DNA of 64,000 bases from a virus, in the IMG/VR virus record IMGVR_UViG_3300008108_000087, positions 1-64,000 of that record, one strand, 5' to 3'. Below, piece after piece: positions 56,919 through 64,000 of the stretch. Positions within the stretch are counted from its first letter, which is position 1. Each line of letters starts with the position of its first letter. Position numbers and translations under genes: made by a program. The notes beneath the pieces are model-generated. The model was given only the letters and a program-made list of their open reading frames with translations. It was not told the DNA's origin and did no database searches.

Positions 56919-59354
56919 TTACGATCCACATCCTTCACATTCAAATGGTGAATCATCTGGCCTACTAGCCATCATTACAACTTCAGGCGTTTCTTCACTT
57001 ATAATAGTATTTTGAGGTGTAGCGTATGCTGTTTGTTGCTTTGGTTGTACTTCAGCAACTGGCTTTACTGTTGAGGTATCTAAACCTAATCCTTTAATTG
57101 GGTCAACAGCAGATCTTGTTCTCAAATAATACATTCCGGTTTTAAGACCTAGCTTCCAACCAAACAAATGAGCCGCGAGTACTTTTGCTTTTGTTGCGTT
57201 ATCGATAAATAAATTCATTGACTGTGATTGATCGATAAAAATACTTCTATTGGCCGCCATTTGTAAAATTCTCTTTTGAGACATTTCCCAAACAGTTTTA
57301 TAAACTTCTTTGATTGGTGTAGGAATTTCTGGAATATTTTGAATAGATCCATTCTCAAGAATTAGTTTCTTTTTCAAATCTTCATTCCATAATCCAATAT
57401 TCATTAAATCTTTAACCAAGTGTTTATTGACAACAATAAATTCTCCACCTAATGTTCTTCTTGAATAAAGATTCGTTGTAAATGGTTCAAATGCTTCGTT
57501 GTTACCTAAAATTTGTGCGGTTGATGCCGTTGGCATTGGTGCAACAAGTAATGAGTTTCTAACACCATACTTTACAACTTCTTTTCTCAAAGATTTCCAA
57601 TCCCATCTTCCTGACATATCTTTATCTGTCTTACCCCACATTTCATATTGAAAAATTCCCTTTTCTATCGGTGAACCAGAAATTGATTCATATGCCCCAA
57701 CTTCTTTTGCAATATCTTTTGATGATGTTACTGCAGCAAAATAAATTGTTTCAAAAATTTCTGTTTGTAGTTTATCCGCCTCTTCACTTTCAAAAGGTAA
57801 TGACAATATACAAAATACATCTGCTAATCCTTGTACACCTAAACCAACTGGTCTATGTTTAAAGTTAGATCTTTTTGTTTCTTCTGTTGGGTAAAAATTC
57901 AAATCAATAACATTATTTAAATTCTTAACAACTTGGTAAGTGTATTCAAATAATAGCTGATGATTAAATTCACCATCTAAAATATATTTTGGTAATGCTA
58001 TTGATGCTAAGTTACAAACAGCTTGTTCAGTTGGTGAACTATATTCAATAATTTCAGTACACAAATTTGAAGATTTAATTGTACCTAAATTCTTTTGATT
58101 TGACTTATAGTTAGCAGCATCTTTGTATAACATATAAGGTGTTCCAGTTTCAATCTGTGCGGTTAATATCGCATCCATTAGTTTTCTAGCTTTGATTGTT
58201 TTTCTGGCTAAACCCTGTTGTTCATATGATTCATACAAACGAGTAAAAGCTTTATCTTCTGGTGTATCATACATGTCAGATAGCCCTGGTGCCTCATCTG
58301 GTGAAAATAAAGACCAATCACCGTCAGATTCAACACGTTGCATAAATAAGTCTGGTGTCCACATTGCTAAAAATAAATCTCTAGCTCTCATCTCTTCTTT
58401 TCCATGATTCTTTCTTAGATCAATAAACTCTAATACATCTGAATGCCATGGCTCAAGATAAATTGCAAATGAACCTTTTCTTTTACCTCCTTGATTAATC
58501 CAACGAGCAACTTCATTGTAAGTTTTCATCATTGGTAGTAAACCATCTGACATTCCGCCGGTGCCTTTAATGTATGCCCCTTTAGCACGAACATCATGAA
58601 CATGTAAGCCAATACCACCAGCCCATTTAGAAATTTTTGCAACATCTTTGATTGTGTCAAATAATCCATCAATATCGTCACCTTTATTTCCAATTAAGAA
58701 ACAAGATGACATTTGTGGTCTGCGTGTTCCAGCATTGAATAATGTTGGTGTCGCGTGCGTATAAAAGTGTTGTGACAAATCATCATAAATTCTTAAAGCC
58801 ATCTGAACATCACCATTACAAATACCAACAGCAACCCTCATGTACATATACTGTGGTCTTTCAACGGTTCTTTCACCAATTTTTAAAAGATATGATCTTT
58901 CTAAGGTTTTGAAGCCAAAATAATCAAAATCAAAATCTCTCGTAATATTGATTGCACCATCAATAATTTCTTTATTATCCATCACGAACTCATATACATC
59001 ATCTGAAATCAGTGTTGATTCCTTTCCAGTCTTTGGTTCAATAAAAGAATGTAATTCTTTAATGGCCTGAGAAAACTTCTTTGGTGTTGTCTTGTGTAAA
59101 TTTGTTACAGCCAATCTCCCCGCTAATTTTGCATAATCAGGATGCGTTGTTGTCATAGATGCCGCAGTTTCTGCCGCTAGTACATCCAACTCTTTAGTTG
59201 TAATCCCATCATAAATTCCTTGCGTAACTTTTAGTGTAATAAATGTAGGATCAACATAATCCATATTAAGGTCATCACAAAGAGCACTAATTCTTTTAGT
59301 GATCTTATCATATCTCATCTCTTCTAACGTTCCGTCTCTTTTTAGTACTTTCAT
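56919..59354 (-). CDS. nrdA: Ribonucleoside-diphosphate reductase, large subunit (class Ia)
   Basis: An 811-residue, full-length enzyme that reduces ribonucleotides to deoxyribonucleotides. An N-terminal ATP-cone (about 1-90) suggests allosteric activity control. Catalytic cysteines are in MSSCFLIGNKGDD (near residue 215), SNLCTEI (near residue 431) and AVCNLASI (near residue 449). The C-terminus ends CEGCGS, the redox pair reduced by thioredoxin/glutaredoxin, both encoded in this window. The frame is uninterrupted, with no intron or intein. It follows nrdB by 15 nt and is the last gene before a structured RNA and a terminator. Confidence 0.97.
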   Translation of the reverse strand: MKVLKRDGTLEEMRYDKITKRISALCDDLNMDYVDPTFITLKVTQGIYDGITTKELDVLAAETAASMTTTHPDYAKLAGRLAVTNLHKTTPKKFSQAIKELHSFIEPKTGKESTLISDDVYEFVMDNKEIIDGAINITRDFDFDYFGFKTLERSYLLKIGERTVERPQYMYMRVAVGICNGDVQMALRIYDDLSQHFYTHATPTLFNAGTRRPQMSSCFLIGNKGDDIDGLFDTIKDVAKISKWAGGIGLHVHDVRAKGAYIKGTGGMSDGLLPMMKTYNEVARWINQGGKRKGSFAIYLEPWHSDVLEFIDLRKNHGKEEMRARDLFLAMWTPDLFMQRVESDGDWSLFSPDEAPGLSDMYDTPEDKAFTRLYESYEQQGLARKTIKARKLMDAILTAQIETGTPYMLYKDAANYKSNQKNLGTIKSSNLCTEIIEYSSPTEQAVCNLASIALPKYILDGEFNHQLLFEYTYQVVKNLNNVIDLNFYPTEETKRSNFKHRPVGLGVQGLADVFCILSLPFESEEADKLQTEIFETIYFAAVTSSKDIAKEVGAYESISGSPIEKGIFQYEMWGKTDKDMSGRWDWKSLRKEVVKYGVRNSLLVAPMPTASTAQILGNNEAFEPFTTNLYSRRTLGGEFIVVNKHLVKDLMNIGLWNEDLKKKLILENGSIQNIPEIPTPIKEVYKTVWEMSQKRILQMAANRSIFIDQSQSMNLFIDNATKAKVLAAHLFGWKLGLKTGMYYLRTRSAVDPIKGLGLDTSTVKPVAEVQPKQQTAYATPQNTIISEETPEVVMMASRPDDSPFECEGCGS

Positions 59355-59369
59355 CTCAAATTATATTTT

Positions 59370-60347
59370 TTAAAATTCTAAATCACCAAATGCTGATTCT
59401 AGATCCTCCGCTTCCGCAGTTTTATTAACACCTGCTTTTTGATACTCAGCAACTCTCTTTTCAAAGAAATTTGTTTTCCCTTGTAGAGCAATATTTTGCA
59501 TAAAATCAAATGGGTTTTCTGAATTGTAAACTTTAGGAACCCCCAAAGCAACCAATAATCTATCTGTAACAAATTCAAGATATTGAGCCATTAAATCTGA
59601 GTTCATACCAATAAGTCTAACTGGTAAGGCTTCAAGAATAAACTCTTTCTCAATTTCTAATGCGCCACAAATAATATCTTTAATTTGCTTTTGTGATAAC
59701 TTGTTTTCAATATGGTGATTAAATAAGTGACATGCAAAATCGCAATGCATACCTTCATCACGAGAAATCAATTCATTAGAAAAGGTTAAACCCGGCATTA
59801 AACCTCTTTTCTTCAACCAGAAAATTGCGCAGAAAGATCCAGAGAAAAAGATACCCTCAACTGCTGCAAAAGCGATAAGTCTTTCGACAAATGTTCCTTT
59901 TTCAATATATCTTAGTGCCCATTCAGCTTTTCTTTTAATAGCTGGAACAGTTTCGATGGCATTAAATAATTTATTTTGTTCTTCCTTATCTTTGATGTAT
60001 GTGTCAATTAACAATGAATAAGTTTCACTATGAATATTTTCCATCATAATCTGAAAACCATAAAACATTTTAGCTTCAGTGTATTGAACAGCATTAACAA
60101 AATTCATTGCTATGTTCTCATTAACAATACCATCAGATGCCGCAAAAAATGCTAATACATGTTTAACAAAGTGTTGTTCGTCTGCGTTTAATTTATTTTC
60201 CCAATCATAAATGTCTTGTCCTAAATCAATCTCTTCAGCAGTCCAAAAACATGCTTCTTGCTGTTTATAAAGCTTCCATAAATCATGGTGCTCGATTGGG
60301 AAAAGGACAAAGCGTCCGGGATTGTCAACTAGAATCTTCTCGGTCAT
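59370..60347 (-). CDS. nrdB: Ribonucleoside-diphosphate reductase, small subunit
   Basis: A 325-residue ferritin-like protein that holds the diiron-tyrosyl radical. Visible features: [18 protein letters not shown] (near residues 32-50), [17 protein letters not shown] with metal ligands and the likely radical Tyr (near residues 102-118), and [22 protein letters not shown] (near residues 190-215). Length and order fit class Ia R2. It is upstream of nrdA, the reverse of the host order, and downstream of the helicase gene. Confidence 0.97.
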   Translation of the reverse strand: MTEKILVDNPGRFVLFPIEHHDLWKLYKQQEACFWTAEEIDLGQDIYDWENKLNADEQHFVKHVLAFFAASDGIVNENIAMNFVNAVQYTEAKMFYGFQIMMENIHSETYSLLIDTYIKDKEEQNKLFNAIETVPAIKRKAEWALRYIEKGTFVERLIAFAAVEGIFFSGSFCAIFWLKKRGLMPGLTFSNELISRDEGMHCDFACHLFNHHIENKLSQKQIKDIICGALEIEKEFILEALPVRLIGMNSDLMAQYLEFVTDRLLVALGVPKVYNSENPFDFMQNIALQGKTNFFEKRVAEYQKAGVNKTAEAEDLESAFGDLEF

Positions 60348-60361
60348 AGTGTTTGTTTTTT

Positions 60362-61753
60362 TTACTTGTTTAATAATTCTTTTTGTGCTAAATATTCGTT
60401 GTAGATTTTGTTCTTGCGCTGCTTTGCTTCTTCTTCCTTATCGGTTTTGAAACCAAGCAAAGTATTTTGATGGTCAACATCAATTTCAAGAAACTCATTA
60501 TTGAATTTGCAGTTATTGAATACAACACCATCTTTACCGATTCTGGATTTCAATAATGTTAATGTTGCAAGATTCATTTCTTTTTGTTCAATTGTTTTAC
60601 CAATAGACAATACAACGTGTCCAATTTGGGCTTTTTTAATAGATCCACCCATTTGATCTGTGGTTACTACTTCACTCTTAATAGATTCTCTATTACCTTG
60701 GGTAGCAGTCCATATTGCGATATCAAATTCAGATGTCATAGCTTCTAATTGTCTCATAATTGCACCATCTCCCTTCCACTCTTCATTATAATTTGTCTTC
60801 TCAGGGGTGATACAATCAACATAGTCCAAAGTTAGTAAATCTACTCTAAAACCATCAGCTTGCATCTTTCTTAATTTTGATTTAATTTCAGAAATTGTAA
60901 CAGAATCACTAGGTAACTTCAGTAATCTAAGCTCGCCAGTTGATATACTTTTTCTTTCTGTTACAATTTTCTCAACCTCTTCAGCATGTAATGGTTGTTC
61001 TTTTGGAGAAATACCGGTCCAAATGGTAAAATGTTTTCGTTTAATGTTATTAACGTTATCTTCAAAGAAAACTTGAACAACATTGTAACCCTGATTAAAG
61101 GCCTCGTTAGAGAATTTAGTCAATAAAGTTGTTTTACCTGTTCCGGTTGGGGCTAAGACTACCCCAAGTTCGCCTCTTCCCAAACCACCATCCAATAGGT
61201 TGTCAATACCCACAACGCCTGTTGGTATTGGTCTTCTATTATCAGCTTGTAAAGCTAAGCTAATACTATCAAAGATGTCTACTACATCATTATCACTAAC
61301 ACCAACTTGTAGAGCGTCTTGAATTAGTTTCTCAATTTTGTGGTACTCTTCAAATTCACCCTTAGCTGTTATCTCCTCTATTTTCTTGATGGTTTTCTTA
61401 AGAACTTGCTGCTTACAGAAGTTCATAGCTTTGTCCTTAATTAAAGGAATTCCACCCTGATCAATAACGTGGTCTTGTATATTCTTAATGGTATCAATAA
61501 AAGCAGTCCTGGCTGTGTCTGAAACGCTTTCTGATAATATTTTTTGTTCTAATGCGGTATATGAAGGTAGTGTTTCGTATTTTTCATAACACTCCTTAAT
61601 ATTTTGCATAATGAACTTAAACCCATTATTGTCAAAATAGTTTTGATCTATGACCTCAACAATAGTTTCACCGAATTTTCGGTCTTCTATAATAGTTTTT
61701 AATAGTGATATTTGATACGTTTGCCCTAAATGGCCAAAATTTTTCTCGGTCAT
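60362..61753 (-). CDS. 41: Replicative DNA helicase (DnaB/gp41 type)
   Basis: A 463-residue RecA-fold hexameric helicase. A helical N-terminal domain (about 1-165) is followed by the ATPase core with Walker [13 protein letters not shown] (near residue 205), Walker B LLTLDYVD (near residue 306) and the QGNR sensor-like motif (ATQGNRES, near residue 345), then [18 protein letters not shown] typical of DnaB. It unwinds the phage fork with the DnaG-type primase at 25479-26417. Length is close to T4 gp41. Confidence 0.92.
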   Translation of the reverse strand: MTEKNFGHLGQTYQISLLKTIIEDRKFGETIVEVIDQNYFDNNGFKFIMQNIKECYEKYETLPSYTALEQKILSESVSDTARTAFIDTIKNIQDHVIDQGGIPLIKDKAMNFCKQQVLKKTIKKIEEITAKGEFEEYHKIEKLIQDALQVGVSDNDVVDIFDSISLALQADNRRPIPTGVVGIDNLLDGGLGRGELGVVLAPTGTGKTTLLTKFSNEAFNQGYNVVQVFFEDNVNNIKRKHFTIWTGISPKEQPLHAEEVEKIVTERKSISTGELRLLKLPSDSVTISEIKSKLRKMQADGFRVDLLTLDYVDCITPEKTNYNEEWKGDGAIMRQLEAMTSEFDIAIWTATQGNRESIKSEVVTTDQMGGSIKKAQIGHVVLSIGKTIEQKEMNLATLTLLKSRIGKDGVVFNNCKFNNEFLEIDVDHQNTLLGFKTDKEEEAKQRKNKIYNEYLAQKELLNK

Positions 61754-61782
61754 AAAATATATAAGTTATAAAATAAAATAAA

Positions 61783-62226
61783 TTAAAGTTCGTACTGAAG
61801 ATATGTCGTCTCTGGATCGCTTACTGACAAAACTTCAGTTAAATCTGCCAAAATTCTTCTTAATTTTGGTCGAATGTCTACCGCGTATCTAACCTTTGGG
61901 TGGTAATAGTGCGCAGCAAATATTCTTGAAATAAATACATCGTCACCTTGCTTAATTTGCAGTAAAAAATACTGTTCTTCCATCTCTTTAGGATCTTCCA
62001 CAACTTCATTATTCATAAAAAATCCTTGATTTTCGATTAAGTATTCGGAACTTTTTATTTTCAAATCTTCCGAAATTTCTTCACAAATATTTTTTACTTC
62101 ATAATGCAGATTCATAGACTTCCTGGTATAAGGATTATAGTCTTTAACGTTAAAAAATCGCTGGCAGATGATATTGCCGTCTAGTGTAAGTAAAAATTCA
62201 AACTTGTTTTGTTCTTGAATGTTCAT
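61783..62226 (-). CDS. Hypothetical protein
   Basis: A 147-residue acidic protein with N-terminal FEFLLTLDGNIICQRFFNVKDYN and a C-terminal half EEQYFLLQIKQGDDVFISRIF...RYAVDIRPKLRRILADL. The two halves look related (FEFLLTLDGNIICQRFF and YFLLQIKQGDDVFISRIF), suggesting an internal duplication. No family or motif recognised. It lies in the replication operon, 13 nt after the exonuclease gene. Confidence 0.75.
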   Translation of the reverse strand: MNIQEQNKFEFLLTLDGNIICQRFFNVKDYNPYTRKSMNLHYEVKNICEEISEDLKIKSSEYLIENQGFFMNNEVVEDPKEMEEQYFLLQIKQGDDVFISRIFAAHYYHPKVRYAVDIRPKLRRILADLTEVLSVSDPETTYLQYEL

Positions 62227-62238
62227 AAGTCTTAGTTT

Positions 62239-63258
62239 TTATTTAATTTTAAATTTAATTGTATGTTTATTTTTTTCTTTAGTAGTTAGCCTTAGAAAAG
62301 GATTTAGGAATTTTATCCATGCATCATCACTCTTTGGTAAAACAGTGAAAATACCGTCCTCCATCATCATTTTCATAGTATTTTTATAAGAACGCCCTTC
62401 GGTATCAAGATTTTCTTTTATTAAAGAATTAACACCATTTTTGGCTTCTTCGGTTAAAATTGGCTCATCCAAGCAAACCATTTTATTATTTATATCAAAA
62501 AATTCATCACCGAAAACACCGAGCTTAGTAACACCAGTTAAAAAGTTCTGTACCAATTTATTTTCCTTGTCTTCCGAAAATAAAAGATTACCTCTCTCTC
62601 TTGCTTCACTTAAAGTAATTTGCTTTTCTTTTATATCGGGGAAAAGTGAGATTAATCTTTTAATACCCATATTTTTAATACCGAAGATGTTATCAGAAGG
62701 ATCACCACATAAAATTTTAACCAGTTTGACATTTTCAATCAAGATAGTTTCATGATCATAATCAATTATGTCATTCTTCTTATATACTTTTCTGTGTGAT
62801 GGGTTATAGAGCGTTACATTCTCATTTACGAGCTGTGCTAAGTCCCTATCAGATGAGTAGATTATCTTTTTCTCTTTAGGAGAATTTTGTGTGTAGTAGG
62901 CGATGCAATCATCAGATTCACAATACTCGAATTCACCTTGCCTAACATAAAGTTCTTCCAAGTATTGTTTAATCCTAGATCTTTGCCTTTGGTATGAGAA
63001 AACTTCCTCTTCAGTCCTTGTTCTGGACTTTCTGTTCTCTTTGTAATGATGATATATTTTCTTTCTAGATATATGACCATCTTTACCATCCCAGAATACG
63101 CAGATTTTATCAAGTTGATAATTTTCAAACGATCTTCTGAGTGTGTCGATAAAGTGAAATAATCCACCTATATGCTGACCTTTATAAAAATGGTTTTTTA
63201 AACCGTAGAAACCAATGGTTAATAGATTATCTCCATCAACCAACAATGTATTAGACAT
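62239..63258 (-). CDS. 5'-3' exonuclease / FEN-type nuclease (T4 RNase H-like)
   Basis: A 339-residue protein with flap-endonuclease motifs in order: LLVDGDNLLTIGF (near residue 5), CVFWDGKDGHISRKKIY (near residue 52), EYCESDDCIAYY (near residue 111), IIYSSDRDLAQLV (near residue 133) and ILCGDPSDNIFGIKNMGIK (near residue 179, helix-hairpin-helix region). The acidic cluster for two metals is complete. It removes RNA primers or flaps in lagging-strand synthesis, as T4 rnh does. It is 27 nt after the UvsX gene. Confidence 0.92.
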   Translation of the reverse strand: MSNTLLVDGDNLLTIGFYGLKNHFYKGQHIGGLFHFIDTLRRSFENYQLDKICVFWDGKDGHISRKKIYHHYKENRKSRTRTEEEVFSYQRQRSRIKQYLEELYVRQGEFEYCESDDCIAYYTQNSPKEKKIIYSSDRDLAQLVNENVTLYNPSHRKVYKKNDIIDYDHETILIENVKLVKILCGDPSDNIFGIKNMGIKRLISLFPDIKEKQITLSEARERGNLLFSEDKENKLVQNFLTGVTKLGVFGDEFFDINNKMVCLDEPILTEEAKNGVNSLIKENLDTEGRSYKNTMKMMMEDGIFTVLPKSDDAWIKFLNPFLRLTTKEKNKHTIKFKIK

Positions 63259-63285
63259 TTAGTCTAGTCTTTAATAGTTAAACAA

Positions 63286-64000
63286 TCAATCTTCGTTCTC
63301 TTCTTCTGGTATCGGCTCAAACTTTAGTTCTTCAAGATTATCGACTTTTTCATCGAATAATGAGCTAATATAGTCTAAGTTATCCTTTACATAATCCTCT
63401 CTAGATTTTTTCTCTTCTGCAGCTTCTTTTGCTCTCATAAATCCATGAGGTGTAACCATAATTTTACCATCACCAAACTGAATACCGTTTACGTGGTTTT
63501 TCATAACTGTAATTTTACTTCTTGTTGCAACAGTTACAGTTCGCTTATTCTTAGTGATTGAAATTTTTGTTGTACCAGCATTTTTCTCGTTACCAAATCT
63601 GAATACTAATGTTGAATTCAACCAAATAGATTCACCACCCTTAGCTTTGATTTTAGGTTGACCAAATGGATTATCAGGAAGTTCAACCCAAGGTTGGTTA
63701 ACGATAATCAAAGTGTTTGTATGAGCCTTATCTGCTCTTCTAGAGCCAGATATTCTTTGGTTGATACCCATACCAATCTTATCAGATAAAACAGACGCAT
63801 TATGTTGCTTTCCGCCTTTACCTTCCCATGTCATCTTACATGGTACAGAACCAACAGAATCCCATAGGAATAACAAGTCATATGGTAATTCACCTTTTTC
63901 TTGTAAATCAAGCATCTCATTAATAAAATCTGTGATTTGCTCAATATATTCAAAATCGTTTCTAAAAATGAAATCACCAGAATATGTTACTTCTCCAGTT
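63286..64000 (-). CDS. uvsX: UvsX/RecA-type recombinase (N-terminus beyond the window)
   Basis: At least 238 codons in frame; the reading frame is open to the window edge, reading TGEVTYSGDFIFRNDFEYIEQ before the first internal Met at 63915, so the N-terminal part with Walker A is missing. Visible: Walker B LLFLWDSVGS, loop KGGKQHNASVLSDKIGMGINQRI, and a sensor-type VNQPWVELPDNPFGQ. The Gly-rich segment KAKGGESIWLNSTLVFRFG matches the RecA/UvsX beta-sheet end. The C-terminus is acidic, as in UvsX. It catalyses strand exchange in recombination-dependent replication with gp46/gp47. Confidence 0.88.
   Translation of the reverse strand, partial: TGEVTYSGDFIFRNDFEYIEQITDFINEMLDLQEKGELPYDLLFLWDSVGSVPCKMTWEGKGGKQHNASVLSDKIGMGINQRISGSRRADKAHTNTLIIVNQPWVELPDNPFGQPKIKAKGGESIWLNSTLVFRFGNEKNAGTTKISITKNKRTVTVATRSKITVMKNHVNGIQFGDGKIMVTPHGFMRAKEAAEEKKSREDYVKDNLDYISSLFDEKVDNLEELKFEPIPEEENED

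Noticed and set aside
56919-59354. Intron or intein in nrdA, a common site in phages
   Set aside because: The frame is continuous at normal length with all motifs in order.

Overview
This AT-rich window is part of a large T4-like myovirus genome that almost certainly infects a Bacteroidota (Flavobacteriia-like) host. The myovirus call rests on baseplate wedge homologues (gp6, gp25), a UvsX recombinase, gp46/gp47, a gp41/DnaB-type helicase, a FEN-type 5' exonuclease and class Ia NrdA/NrdB. The host guess rests on a Bacteroidota-type histone H1-like (Hc1) protein, a compact Bacteroidota-like sigma-70 factor, SprB-type repeats in a tail adhesin (SprB is the gliding adhesin of Flavobacterium) and several intergenic regions without clear Shine-Dalgarno sequences. 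Nearly every gene is on the minus strand. The only plus-strand genes are a pair at 8217-9016. I saw no tRNA, CRISPR array, integrase, transposase or reverse transcriptase.

Read in the direction of transcription (right to left), the layout is as follows. (1) 64000-56919: replication and nucleotide metabolism (UvsX, 5' exonuclease, a hypothetical, DnaB helicase, NrdB, NrdA), ending in a folded RNA and a UUCG-loop terminator. (2) 56757-45405: baseplate (gp25, gp6, a 1112-residue protein with a hydrophobic core, and further structural genes). (3) 45402-27401: a gpI-like baseplate protein fused to a Thr-Pro-rich tail, then an array of modular adhesins (small head, Thr-Pro linker, distal module: SprB and cadherin repeats, a vWA domain, jelly roll). 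(4) 27361-20017: recombination and processing genes (RuvC, primase, PD-(D/E)XK nuclease, gp47, gp46, ClpP). (5) 19843-16024: a zinc-ribbon protein behind a structured leader, a cluster of small membrane/coiled-coil proteins that may include lysis (spanin-like) functions, and a full sigma-70 factor. (6) 16037-10721: a membrane protein with a possible -1 frameshift extension, an amidase fold without its zinc ligands, and ParB-like and scaffold-like virion candidates. (7) 10675-5585: small genes, Hc1, NusG, an AAA+ ATPase, thioredoxin and glutaredoxin. (8) 5496-1: tail-fibre genes, the last running off the window.

The most interesting signals not explained by ordinary genes are these. The octamer TATTTATA is repeated in coding orientation just upstream of many starts and appears in both orientations at the one divergent promoter region; it is a candidate phage promoter element. 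An A10 tract can carry a membrane protein by -1 frameshift into a Thr-Pro-rich tail. A nested inverted repeat covers the ribosome-binding site of the 19046-19843 gene. A hairpin plus H-type pseudoknot lies downstream of nrdA. A short cassette built around CEFVID recurs eleven times in three adhesin genes. All functional calls are from reading the sequence and knowledge of families; no search or folding program was run.
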